Part shown: positions 12,168-24,457 of the stretch, in pieces
Position numbering within the stretch: position 1 is the stretch's first letter
Layout: every line of letters starts with the position of its first letter
Assembly: GCF_014356525.2 (NCBI RefSeq)
Contig: NC_052505.1
Location: 55,342,610-55,406,609 of the forward strand
Direction of reading: 5' to 3'
Length of the DNA stretch: 64,000 nt
From: Nilaparvata lugens
Taxonomy: Eukaryota > Arthropoda > Insecta > Hemiptera > Delphacidae
Made by a program: the position numbers and the translations under genes
The notes under the pieces: generated by a model
Database searches by the model: none
Seen by the model: the letters and a program-made list of their open reading frames with translations, nothing else
What the model was told of the DNA's origin: nothing

Positions 12168-14105
12168 TCAGGTTTGTATTCTTTTAGTCTGCAGTTGATA
12201 AGTTTCTCCCATTTGATTATTTATTTCCATGAATTTGAAGCCCCGGTATTTTAGGTATTGGTTCAAACTATTCATTTGTCCTGTTCGTTTTACTCTATTC
12301 CTGTAATTACTTAATTCGTTTGTTTTAATGCCACCATTCTTCAGTTTTTTCCAATCGAATTCTTCTACTGCTTTCCATTCATGTTTACTGCACCAACTTA
12401 TACCAGCTTTCCATTTATATCTACCCATCATGCTAACAATAATAATAAACAATATCAAATTACCAATATTCACTTTAACAACAAATTTTCTCAATAATAA
12501 CATCAAAACCTTCATTATCTCATACATATCACAGTTTTCAATTAATCCCACAGCCATACCAACCATAAACATGAAACAATACATCAAAACATTCATTATT
12601 CCTTTCATAACATAACTTTTCAATGTACAATAATAAGGTACCTCTATTCTCCATAGACAACTCATTAATTTTTTTCAATTTCATGTTGCATACTCCCATA
12701 TTTAATGATCCCGTCTGATAGTCCATATCATTCTCATCCCAGGGACAATAATCCGTGATTAAATTTCTTTTATTTTCAGGTCTATTCCAGTTATCCTTCC
12801 AATTTTTGTGGTCACATAGATAAGCTGCTTGCTTGAATCTAATGTGCCTTCTATGCATGCCATCGGTTCTCTTCTGTCCCCCATCCTGGTGCCGGTCGTT
12901 GTGGTTCATCTGGTAGGCTGCTTCGTGGCGGTCCTTGTCCGTTGTCTGTGCGTCCTCCTGATGGTGCGGCGTGAAACGGACATGGGGGCGTCGGCACGTG
13001 CGTTTCTTCCCTTTCCTCTTCTGCCTCCTGGCCATCGGATGCTGGTTCCTCCTCCTATTCCTCCCGAAGTTGTCTTGTTGGTCCCACGTTTTGATTTCCT
13101 TCTCAGCAGCTGGTCGCTGTTTAGGCCGGTGTGTCTGGGTGAGGTCCAATGCTTGCGCGCGTGTGTGACATGTGGGCACAATAGATCACATGTCGGTTCT
13201 GTACCCATCAACTCCTTCACAACATCCTGAAGTCCTTTACTGATGGTGCTCTGCCCGTCCCTGCTGCAAACGAGGTCTATGGCTCGGATAGCAGTCTTCA
13301 ACTCCTGCCCCAGATGTTGTTGACCTTTTTCATATTCAATGAAATGATTATTCAACTCGGATTGGTTTTCGAGTTCACTTTTCAGATCCCTTTATCTGCT
13401 CCACTACTTGGTCAGTCATCCAACTTTCCAACTTTTCCGTTTTGGTAGCTATATCAGCACGTAAGTTGGTGTTCAGGTCGGCGAGTTTATTCTCCATGCT
13501 CTGAGATATCTCTCTCATTTGGGTGTTGAGGTTGCTGGAGAATCGGTCCACATTCAGCATCACATCTTTGATTTCTCCAGTCTGTTCCGAAATTTTATGT
13601 TAAACCATGGTGGTGATTTTTGTTCCCAGTCCTTCCAACTTGGCTTCAAACTTTTCAAACTATTCTGCTATATGTGTTTTTGTCTCCAATTTTGCTCTAT
13701 CTGCTGTTTCACGTTTCTTGCCTCCAATCCAATTTCTTCTACTTTTTGTTTCACATCTCTCATCCCTTGATTAATCCCTTTTAGTCCCTCTGTAACTCCG
13801 GCGATTTGTGTGGCCAATAGATTCGTGGCTCTCTGCCTATCTTCCATGATCTGCATCCTGAGTCTTCCCTGCATGCTTCTAAATTGTTTGTTCAGCACTT
13901 GCAGCATTTGTTCATTTGTGAACATTGTGGTATTTGCTGGTGCAATGGAGATTGGTTCACGGGTATCTTCAAAGATTCGTTTTTCTTCTGTTTCAGATGC
14001 TGCTGGTGGAGCATTGGGCGGTGAAGAGGCTGGCCAATCGCAGATATCGGCCTGAGTGGAGGAATGCCGCCCTAAATTGTCGGGGTTGAAGCCTATGGAT
14101 GACAT
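12168..14105 (-). pseudogene. Decayed retroelement gag-like coiled-coil region (tentative)
   Basis: Consecutive minus-strand blocks in changing frames (14105-13668, 13563-13375, 13355-12906, 13179-12538, 12665-12168) read as one broken protein. It begins MSSIGFNPDNLGR and passes through an acidic/proline segment (about residues 20-55). Then come long heptad-like coiled coils rich in Q, K, E and L (IAGVTEGLKGINQGMRDVK; ENKLADLNTNLRADI), and a very basic Arg/Lys-rich stretch (KRKGKKRTCRR). Coiled coil followed by a basic tail resembles gag-type proteins of LTR elements, but no zinc knuckle, protease or RT was recognised. It could be another kind of element protein. Multiple frameshifts make it a relic. 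Confidence 0.4.
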
Positions 14106-15560
14106 GCTACTGGGCCCATGACTCCTTGGCGTCTCTGCCTCGCCGTCAGCTGATGTAGCAGTGCCTGATGGGATGGCGTTAAACCTAGCTCCGCAGTGCA
14201 GGCTGGATGCTTGGCTGAATCAGACTAGGCGCTGGGACAGCAAATAATAGCAGTGTTGGTGGGAATGCGAGCAGCCGCAGTAATATCTACCACCCAGCAA
14301 TGGTCGGCATAGTTCCGCCTGGTGGACAGACGACAGATCAATTCAGTCGGTTATTTGATCCCTCCAGCCAGGCTCAGCCTAGCAGCCGAGACAATAGAAC
14401 AATGGAGTGACTGTCTTATTTGCGTCCATCAGCAGTTTTCTTTCTCACGACTATTTTGATTTTTGTTCTACCTATAATCAATAATAGCTCCAGTCACCAG
14501 TAAAAAGTTTCCAGAAACGTGGTGTACTACTATACTTTTCATGATGATGGTGACTTTTCATAATGATTTTCAATTATTTAAAAACATTGTTGACATTCTG
14601 AGCCTTCAGGCTAAACTTGGGGTCGCTGAGAACGAACCTGCAATCAGAATTTCTCTATCACGAAAAATAACGAAAAAACCCAGCTGTTGATCTTCCGGAC
14701 ACCGTTAATAGTCATCCTGCAATGCGGTCGAAACACTTCCAAGCCAGACACCCATCTCAAATGACAACAACGCCATGCTGTGAGAAACCATCCTGCACTG
14801 CGGCGCTAGGTTAACTGTCGTCACATTCATCTGTGCGCTGGGTCCTGAGGGTAGTGCGACCAGGTATGAGACATCCGAATATGGGTTGAAGTTTTCCATG
14901 GTGAAGCAATAAATCCGCGGATAATATTATTAAAGTTCAACCAGTAGTTCGGTAGTATGTGCACAGATGAGTGCTGATTGGTTTCAAAATGATATAGAAA
15001 TGATCTAAGTGATGTGATAAGTGAACAACAAATATTCAACACAGTGATTAGTGCTACGAGATGACTAGATAATGATTCAATGCACGCTGACCTTCAGTAT
15101 TGTTCAAGGTGGAATAAATTAAAAACAATTATTAACATTAACAATAAAAAATAACATATAAGGTAAAACATATGATAATCCACTATGAGGTAGGATACAA
15201 AACCTTCTTGTTTTATAGCTTTTGTGTGGTGTAGTCCACATACAAAATTGATCTGTTCAATTTTAAGTCCGTTCTTTCTATCCCTTGAAAATTGATATCA
15301 ATATCTGAAAATAGAGTAATCAAATTGTGATACATCTGACTGGTATTCAGATGGCACACTTAAAATTAATAAATTCTGTGAGCATACAATGAAAGCCTGA
15401 TTTTTATCATCAGCATAGTTGAATAGAGACGATTATATTATCCTGTAAACTATTGAAAATTGAAAATCTAGATTCAGAACATGTCAAAACAATAGACAAA
15501 ATTGATTGTTTCAAGTGCCAGAGTGTAAATACGATGCAATGTAGAAAGCAGTACTACTAC
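14106..15560. other. Non-coding stretch, nothing recognised
   Basis: It follows the 5' side of the gag-like relic and may hold its leader, but no LTR or primer site was identified. Confidence 0.4.
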
Positions 15561-15562
15561 TG

Positions 15563-16275
15563 TTTACTATGGTGAAGGGAGTCAGCCGTGGCGGCTGCTT
15601 CCCCTTCCACAGCGTCAAATTGAATCACAAATACATAACAATACACATCAAAGAATTCGAAATGAAATTGCCGACATTACTTATTTGGCTCATTTTTCTT
15701 TCAAATCATCTGCTTCAAAGTTAATTGGGGAAAACAAAAATCAGAACGAAAAACCTCTAAATTGTTCCATATATATTATTTTATCAAGGAATCTGTTTGT
15801 TTTATTGAGAAAATGAATACAACTAATATTGTAGTCAATAATATAACAAATCAAATGACATATGATAGATTTTTTTCCGATTAATGGTTACAGAGATAAT
15901 TGATTTCTTGTTTACTGTCTACTATGGCAAAGCTAGTCAGCCATGCTGTAACACATCGGCTGTTTCCCCTTCCACGGCGTCAAATCAAATCGCAAATATG
16001 TAACAATATACATCAATGGGTTCGCAATGGAAGTGACTACATTGATTATTTGGCTCATTTTTTCTTTTAAATCACTTGCTTCAAAGTTAATCGGAGAAAT
16101 CAAAAAAATCAAATCGAAACCCCCCTGAATTTTTACATATATATTATTTTATCAACAAAACAATTAGTTTCATTGAGAAAATGAAAAGAACTGATATTGT
16201 AGTCCATAATGTAACAAACCGAATGACATATAATAGAACTCTTTCCGATCAATTGTTACAGAGATATTTGAATTT
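15563..16275. repeat. Diverged direct duplication, ~357-bp unit, two copies
   Basis: Unit 1 begins TTACTATGGTGAAGGGAGTC (15563) and unit 2 begins CTACTATGGCAAAGCTAGTC (15919). Both continue through TTCCCCTTCCAC, TATTTGGCTCATTTTT and TCTTTTCCGAT-type stretches in the same order. The copies differ by roughly one base in six to eight, so the duplication is old. Confidence 0.8.
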
Positions 16276-17034
16276 CCTGATTACCTGCATTTTTTAACTT
16301 TGTGGGTGGCTAGGGGTGAAAGCTCCAGGGGGATCTCTTGGGACTTCTGGGAGATTGTCCCACTGAGAGGGTTCTATCGATGGTGAGAGATTCACCTTCT
16401 ATTCAATTTTTGGATCAAAAAAACCTTTATTGACCGGGCTGAAGGGGAAAGAAACGGGAGAGGTAGGAGAATAGGAAAGAATTCTCTAATATAACATAAG
16501 AATGGAAAAATTATTAAATGAAACAAAAAAATAGAAAATTGGAAACGGGAAGAAAATCTACGTTACTCAATTTTCCACAACTATTGTGATGATTGAAAAA
16601 AAGGGAATATGTAACGGGAAATGAAACAGGTTTCAGTACTATAGAATATGGGGACTATTTTTTATTAACCTTGGGAATAGGCTAATCTCGTTTGCTTCAG
16701 CTTGTTCTGTCACCGGAATTCTCAAAATAAAGGTTTGAGTTTCTGAAGGTTTTTTATTGAGTGTGGTAGACAGTATTAAAATTTCTTCAAATAATTTTTT
16801 TGTGGAGGTTAGATTCAGTTATGTACTAGTCGATAGTGGGAAATTTTCTTTATAATAGGTAATTCAGTGTCTGTTATCATGATCATTGGCCTAGGCGTTT
16901 GTACTGTCATATTTCTTCATGGGCCTGAGAAATGAGTTTGATGGAGTAGATAGGGGAAGATAGTAAGTAGTTATTTGATGTGTTGAGAAAAAATTGTAGT
17001 CTTTATTTTTGAGTTGTCAAGGTCCATTAGCTGT
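16276..17034. other. Non-coding stretch, nothing recognised
   Basis: No coding signal; short G/A-rich patches (about 16310-16460) without clear periodicity. Confidence 0.4.
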
Positions 17035-17047
17035 GATACTGTGGTTG

Positions 17048-17305
17048 AAAAGTGAATTTGTATGGCTTTTGTTGGTGGGGAGTCCGTTTCAGGAATTTCC
17101 CACCGCCTGAATATATAATTTAAGCCGTCAATGGGCCCTTACGACTGTCATACTTCAGCCGGGACCGACAGTTTAACGTGCCCATCCAATAACACGGGAG
17201 TGATCTGATCAAAAAACTTTTGGTTATGAGAGGGTTTGAACCCGGGATCTCTATGCTGCTATGCTGCTGTGCAAGCACTCTATCCACTACACCACGGATC
17301 ACTCC
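17048..17305 (-). mobile_element. tRNA-headed SINE with 13-bp target duplication
   Basis: On the minus strand it starts with a tRNA-like head containing an A box (TGGTGTAGTGG) and a B box (GGTTCAAACCC), the RNA polymerase III internal promoter. A non-tRNA body follows with GTTAAACTGTCGGTCCCGG and a tail ending CACTTTT. It is bounded by identical 13-bp duplications, GATACTGTGGTTG, at 17035-17047 and 17306-17318, so it inserted by target-primed retrotransposition and is complete at 258 bp. SINEs are non-coding and depend on a LINE for mobility. The short CAGCAGCATAGCAGCATAGA stretch shows an internal GCAGCATA duplication. Confidence 0.88.
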
Positions 17306-17318
17306 GATACTGTGGTTG

Positions 17319-18662
17319 TACCAAGGTGATAGGAAGCACAAATTGTAGGTATACTGGTGTATGTATATTGTCCTCAAATGTTGCTGTCCCAAGTGAGTAA
17401 TGAGTAACGGAAATTGAGTGGTAATGATGAACTGAATAGTTGTATCTCTGTTTGTGAAACAGTGAAGATCCTAGTCTTTTCCAAAAGGGAGAATTCAGAA
17501 TAAATTGTAGCATAGGTGTTGCTAGGTAATTGTGAGACAATTTGCGAAGTCCTTTATCTTTAGCTATAACTGAAGTTATTTTGTTGTATGGAAGTGCAAG
17601 GAACGGAATACAAGTAGAGAAAGTAGTAATGGGTGATATGAGTTTTGTTGCAAAAATGATACACGTATCAAAGTGATATGTAAGCTGCTAGCATATTGTT
17701 GCATGTGAGTTAACTCTGTGTAGTTATTGGCTCCATGACATTAAAATGTAGTGGCATAGGTCATGGTTCTTTGACATGAGGCGGCCATTAGCTGCTTCAG
17801 TGGTGAGATGCATCAATTGTCAGTTGCTCGATTTTAACAACTAGTCGAGTTATAATGGTCTGGTCATATGATTGTGATAATTTGATGATTTTTTTTTAAT
17901 TTGTTGTTTCTATTTTGAGTTTCTGTTGAGATTGGAATTGGGATAATCTGGTTATGAACTAAACAGAAGAGTATTGGTTGGAGAGTCTCTTTGAATATTT
18001 TGGTCCTTTTATCTTTGTCTGGAAGAAATTTCAGAAAATTATCTTACCAGTTGTGAGGGACCAGTATAAGGTGCACATACTGGGTTTCTTCATTGCTGCT
18101 TTAGGAAAGTAATTGCCTGACTTAATTCTGATTTTATTTTGTCACTGTTTATTGTTGTCTACTGGTTGTTCAGATTTATATTTGACAGGGCCCGTATAGA
18201 TGTGGAGTCTGGCAGCCGGTTTGGAACAATTTCCAGTTGACTTCACAAATTTTTTTTTTATGTCCTATGTTGAAAAATTTTACAAGTATTCCACAAGGTT
18301 TTCTAAGATATCTTGATAACTTCAAATCAGTTAATTATGTTCAGATTGATTTGTCTTGAGTATTATGAGATCAAAATTTGTTGCTAGTCCACTTGGTTAT
18401 CTGAAGATTTGTCAAGTTGATTTATTCTGTTCCTTTTGATATTTATAGCTAGTGATTGGGAATTCATCAAAAATTTTGCTGTGGTTCCACATAATTAAAT
18501 TTCGAGTTTGTTAGTCTGAGATTCATTAATAGTATTTTTTTTAATTTTGAGGTCAATAATTCCTTTCAGTTTTTATTAGCCTAATACAGAGTGTTACCGA
18601 GAGTACTGTCATGTTGTTTTCTGCCAAAATTTTTTTTATGACTTGACCTGGTGTTCCACACT
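17319..18662. other. Non-coding stretch, possibly decayed LTR-element interior
   Basis: No readable coding frame. The retroelement-like polypurine/LTR junction at its right end (18663-18690) suggests it may be the wreck of an LTR element, but no protein motif supports this. Confidence 0.3.
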
Positions 18663-18690
18663 CGAGAAGGGGGAGTATTGTAACAATATT
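18663..18690 (+). other. Possible polypurine tract and LTR start
   Basis: GAGAAGGGGGAGTATTGTAAC has the form of a polypurine tract followed by a TGTAAC LTR start, common at the 3' LTR boundary of Ty3/gypsy-type elements. No matching second LTR was found in the window, so this rests on one short motif. Confidence 0.3.
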
Positions 18691-21240
18691 CATTGTTCCA
18701 ATTGTGAATGATGAGGATTATGCGAATTATCATGAGAAGTCAGTCTGTTATAACAATTTATTTCACTGCTTTGCTTTTCTGTGTTGTGTTGTGTTGACTC
18801 TGTAAGTGTGTGCGTTGAAGTTATGGTACTAGGAGAATCAACTATTTTCCTGGAGCATCAGCCTAGTTTATGACCTCATAAGGCGAGGAATTTGTGTCCG
18901 ATTGATTATCAATCATGCCTTATTCGGTTAGGAATTTGGAAAATAGCTGTCACTTGGTGGGAGAATGTATCTTAAATTATAATTGTACCATTCCATTCTA
19001 TTGGCAGAAATACTAATGAATATTTTCAATAAAATAGTAACTGCCAATCACAGTTAACGTTTGTTAGGTTCCTATCTAGTGAGGCCGTTCACAGCTGTCA
19101 ACAGCAAGACAAGAGAAGTGAAGTGGATTCATTTAGCATCTGTCCATTGCTGCTAGCAGAACTGAATAATGTAGTTTCAGTATTTTGTGTTAATCAATGC
19201 TTTCATGCCAGCTTAAGGCTTGTTAGTATTTGTTTGTGGAACCATCTGTTTCAATAGCATGTTTTAGTTTTTTCTGCCTCAGTAAATGCTTTGATTAAGA
19301 AGAGAGAATATCAAATTTGTCACCTCACAGTGGATATTTTCCTCATATTACCGCTACTAAGATACGTCATAGATTTATAATATAATTAAGGAAATTATTA
19401 TCGATGAAAGCCTCCATCAAAGTATTAAATCTATTGTGATAGATACATTTGAGTGTAAGTGTATTGTGGTAGATTTATTGAGTATAGTCCTGTTGATTCT
19501 ATTGTAATGGAAGATGGTAATGGTAATTCAAACTGATGAGTGATAGAAGAGAATGAACGGTACATGCTCTTGTAGGAGTGTAGAGTACCTATAAAAAAAT
19601 ATTTCTGAAGAGGAAGCTATAACCTGAATTTATATTGAACTTTTGCTATTTAACTTAAATTACTGTTATTTAAATCCAAATTAACTGATGTTTATAGTAT
19701 ATTATTATGAGTTCTATTAGTATTTTGTAATATAGATAGAATTTGTTTTGCTAATTCTAATGAAATGCTTTCTTGATTCTTAAGGAAACACCTATCATGT
19801 AATTTATCTTTTAAATTACACTATATATAATTTATGTAAGAGAACAGACTGGACAAAATATCCACAATACTCGAAAGTATTGTATTATGGAATAATAAAT
19901 ATTTACTGACCTCTTTGTATATAGGGAATGACCCTGACTACAAATAAATTCAAATTAAATCTAGATATAAAGGTAATGGCTATTTGCATTTCAAAGTATT
20001 TTTTGTATTTGAATTCCATATAGGAAGAACATAAATAATGTTGATTTTATGATATAACTGAAGTTAAGTTAATTTGTTTTATCCTAGTTTATTTTTTATT
20101 CTAACAGCGGTCGATGTACTGGTCCATCAATGTACGGGTTCATGAATGTCTCGTGAACGTGTGTCTTTGAGTCGCTGAGATGCCTCTGAATTGATGGCAG
20201 TCCTAGAAGCTTGAGGTCTGCTGTCTCCTGTCCCATTTGTATGTGTAGAGCTCAATCACCGAGCCTAGATTCAAATTGAAGAAACAGCTTTGAGGTAACA
20301 ACGTTTTTCCAAATTGAACAAACGTCCCAGGAACTCCGGATGTGACAGAATAGGTTTTAGTGACTATAAACTTTCAAAAAGGGAGGGGTGTAAAACGTGA
20401 ACCATTTAATTAATTAAAACGTGCTGAATTGGACTCTTTTTGTTGAATCGTAACTTTGAGATTGAGGACTTGGGAATTAATAGATTACAAATTTTTATTT
20501 CTTTTGAATAGTAGATTTTCGGTTGTATCTTTACATTGAAATGTGAGACCATATTTCCTCTGTAAGGATCCAGCTGGGAATTTTAGTTTTCTTTAAATTT
20601 ATATTCTATGATCTATCGAACTACTGAGAGTTGAATTAGCCTTTAAAATGTTTAAAGGTCCATAGATGTTTTGTAAATGATATTTTCATTTTAAAGTTGT
20701 AAAGAATCGAAGCTTCAAAAGGACCCTAACCTTTTTTCTGAATTTGTTTTGATGACACATATTTTTTAAATAATTTTCCAAGGTAAAATTTCGTGATGTG
20801 ATTTTTTAGGAATATTTTTTCTTTGCTGCTTTCATAAAGATACAGAATTAAAGATTATAAAGATACAGAATAGATATTATTAACATTTGATAGTATTTTA
20901 ACAGTTTCCAAGTGTGTCCTGAATGTTCTAAGAGTTTCCTGAATTTCATGCTGATCTTTCTTTTAAAATATTTATTTTTATTTATGATTAACTTCTGAGA
21001 AATATCTTTCAATTACTTCCAGTATTTCTTTCTGAAATAAGAGTACTTTAAGCTTCTCATGATTCAATCTAAGATGTTTTCAATGTAAAGCAGACAGAGT
21101 AGGTTACTTTTGAATAAGCTATATCGGAGATAATTTTCTAAATTTAGTGATTCTATTTTCGGTTTTCATGATGTAACTTCATTTTGTTTTATTAACTGTT
21201 GAATTTAACTGTATGAGGTGACAATATATTTGATATATTC
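18691..21240. other. Non-coding stretch, nothing recognised
   Basis: AT-rich, no coding signal. A second purine-run plus TGTAAAA (AGGGAGGGGTGTAAAACG near 20380) was noted but has no partner. Confidence 0.4.
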
Positions 21241-22406
21241 TCTCCACTCCGTTAATTCCAAATCAACTTTCTAAATTCATACCATGGCACAGTATCACTT
21301 AAAATTTGGAACTTAAGGTCCTTGAATCAAAAAAATAGGATTGAAAGTTGTTATTTTAACAATTTTTTTTCTTTTGAGAGCGTATATCTCGAAAACTGTT
21401 GGAGATATCACAAATCACCTCAGAACAAATATTGTAGGAAATTCATCAAGCTTCATTTCTGAATAGTTAGTCATGTCAGTTGAACACATGTTTCTCAAGA
21501 TATGAGCGTGTAAGCAATACATTGAAAAATTTGACTATTCAGTTGACAAATTCAACATTCAACTACCCTCATCCCTTTAGAACAAGGGGTAGGGATAGGT
21601 ACTTTTGATATGTTCACCCCCTAACTGGTCACAACAGAGCTGCGAAGTCAAAAATTGTGTTCAAAACATTCTCTCCAAATTACTTTTCAATTGGTCTATT
21701 TTTGCATAACCGAAGATATCACACTCAACACTGAAGCTGCTGCAACAGTCGTGGGGATGTGCGTAAACTTGTGAAATTATACATAAAATTGAAGAGAATT
21801 TGATGCTCTATAAGCTCAGAATCAGCATGGATTTTTTCCATCGATATTCAGAAAGTTATAAGAGCAAAAATAACAAAAAATTGAAGCAAAATGTGTTTTT
21901 TTCAAAAATGTCACATCTTTTATTGCGGATATCTCGAAAAGTGAAAGAGATATAGAAAAAGATAAGGTATCAATATTGTAGGGAATTATTTAAGCTTCAA
22001 TTTCTTATATGATAGTCATGTCTGTAAAATGCATTATTTTCGAGTTATCTTGGGAGAAACCAAAAAATGGTACCTTTAAACAAACCCCGACCCCTCAGCA
22101 CAGTGGGTAGGGTTGGGGACTTTAGTTATGTTCACCTCCTCACTACCCTAAAAAGAACTGCAGGGTCAAAAATTGTCTTCCAAACTTTTCCCTCTATACC
22201 CTATTCTGAGCATTCATTGCCTGCACTATAAATAATTCACTATGAAGAGAAAGCAGACCTCGTGTGTCTCCAGCGTTATTGTCCTGTCACCAGCTGGCTA
22301 TCTTTGTTTATGAGTGGACTTGAAATGCGCGTGAACACTAGCGTAAGGTAATCAATTTTAATAATGGCAAGGAAAGTTGTGTGAGTGCGCCACACCAGAT
22401 TTTTTC
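21241..22406. repeat. Diverged copy of the dispersed repeat seen twice at 51.4-54.1 kb
   Basis: It shares with the 51412-54118 pair the right end (CAAGGAAAGTTGTGTGAGTG then CCACACCAGATTTTTT, 22369-22403), the TTAAGGTCC stretch, and repeated segments around TCTCGAAAAC. The left terminus with the TTTCCTTGCCC hairpin is missing or diverged. No coding capacity, so it is a non-autonomous element. Confidence 0.6.
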
Positions 22407-22715
22407 TCGTGAGATGTGATTGAATGCAATAGTTCAACAGCTGAGGAATAATTTTGTCTCAGTCCCACCCACACGCACTTGCTCACTCAAAGCGTAAAAG
22501 TATAGATTTTTTCAATTATTTCATCTCACAACTTCGAATTCAGGAATTGCAATTATTGAGTTTAAATTTCTGTTTAATTGGCCTTTTTCTCCTGTTAGAG
22601 CTCCATTCATTGACTCAAATTCTAGTATCAGGCTACCCTTTCACTAGTAATCTGAGAAAAAACTTATCTCACCTCGTCATTAGCATCTGTGGGGTATAGT
22701 TTTTTGGGCAAAGCA

Positions 22716-24250
22716 TGTTGTTCTCTCAATCATAATCTATAATTTTATAATATCCATTACTCATCAATTTATCGTTCGAGGCACTGGATAGTTTGCCAGT
22801 CAGTGTGAATTTAGCTTTCGTTCAGCTATCTACTCGCTCTCGAGGCTTTGAGATTCAGGAAATTCGTCCTGAATCTGCCTAAATATTCGTGTCGTTCAAT
22901 ATTATAGGAAATTCGGCCTATACATTTATTCATGAACATTTTTATATAGTCATGATCGTTTTTATACAGTCCACTTCAGAGTATTTGAAACTTGTAGTTT
23001 GAAATAATTAAATTTGAAGAACCAGTATTTACGTAACATTCTGGTCAACCGGACGGCATCGTCTCATTCATCTTGTAAAATACATTTGTTTTGGCATTCA
23101 TTTTTCAATATATTCAATTCAATTTGCATTGTAGAATTGATTTTGAAATATGTATCATTATCATGCCAGTCATTGCGTCGCAGACATTACTGTGCATTTG
23201 TGTTGTAACTGCTTGCAATGCAGCAGTGCTTATCTGCTTGCTCAACAGAAACTCATTGTTCAGCACTGCAGATAAAATTATCTTATTCCTACCTTGTAAT
23301 TGTGATTTCTCTGTACAATCATTGTTCTATAATTATCATTTCGTTCTCGTTCGAAATCGTTCATTCTTGTTATCGTTATCTCATTATGATTAATGAAAAT
23401 AATTAAATATTATCCAATCATGAGTGACAAAGTTGAAGCTCAAACGAGCTGAACTTGAACAATATTTTACACGAATTCAACATACTTATGATTTGTCTAA
23501 GAGTGCGTTAAAAGAAGAAGCAAGTGCTAAGCAGTTTCTATTTCTTTTTAATTCCACTTTAACAAGTATTAACCAATATGAGGCCACTGAGTTGGAAATA
23601 CAGAAACTTGAAATGTGAAATGATCCCGCATTTGTACCTAAATTTAGTAATTCAAATATTGAAATGTATGAATATATTGAGGCTGTTGCTAGGGGATTGA
23701 ATAAACGTAGTGAAGTCATACCTGCATCTAACCCTATTCAACCTGCAATGACTAATGATTCTAATCTTTTACCAAGAATCGAAATTCCTGTGTTTGATGG
23801 AGATCAGTCGAAATGGTCTGTATTTTATGAAATGTTCAAATGCATAATCCATGATAACAAATCGATCTCAGATCAACACAAGGTGCAACAACTTGTAAGT
23901 AAACTGGAAGGAGAAGCTGCTTATGTTGCTCGTCATTTGCCCCCCCAACCCTTGCTAATAATCATGAAGTTATTTGGCAATCGTTGGTTAAGCGGTTTGA
24001 TGATCCCCGATCTCAGACTTATGCTTATTTGAAACAAATTTTCGAATTCAATAGTCTAAGAGCTGAGTCTTGTGTTGGTTGAGTTTCAATATTGGATCAA
24101 TTCTGTGGTTCTATTTCAGCCTTGAAATGCTTACGTGGTGAAGATGTATCTGATGCTATATTCCTGTTTCAAGCTGAAATTTGAGGACTCATCCAACCAA
24201 AATAATATCAGTTTCTCACAAAGTGCTATATTAAGAGTGGTGACACATAT
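22716..24250 (+). pseudogene. Second BEL/Pao relic: possible 5' LTR, primer site and broken gag
   Basis: Gag reads from about 23420. The N-terminal part has AELEQYFTRIQHTYDLSKS and is interrupted by a TGA near 23616-23618. It continues with the DUF1759-type core LPRIEIPVFDGDQSKWSVFY and KVQQLVSKLEGEAAYVARHL. Near 23950-23990 a frameshift moves the rest (WQSLVKRFDDPRSQTYAYLK) to another frame. Upstream, TGGTCAACCGGACGG at 23042 resembles the primer site of the other BEL element, and 22716-23038 (TGTTG...AACA) could be its LTR. No second LTR was found; pol is absent. The gag assignment is firm, the LTR is not. Confidence 0.7.
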
Positions 24251-24457
24251 TTCTCCAAGTCAACCACAGTTTTCTCTACCATATCCAAAGTTGTTAACCT
24301 AGATGAGTTGGGCCTTGTAGCAACAGGTAACTTGATACCACAAGTCTTAAGAAAACGAGCAAACATAACCTGTAAGCTTCTTCCATACCCTGTTAAAGAG
24401 ATACAGCCCTTGTCTCCTATCACAGTGCTATCAGCCAAGAAGCGTAAGCTAGAACTT

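Noticed and set aside
17220..17305. Possible tRNA gene on the minus strand
   Set aside because: A and B boxes are present, but it is the head of a SINE with a body and target duplications, and the cloverleaf is disrupted by the GCAGCATA duplication.
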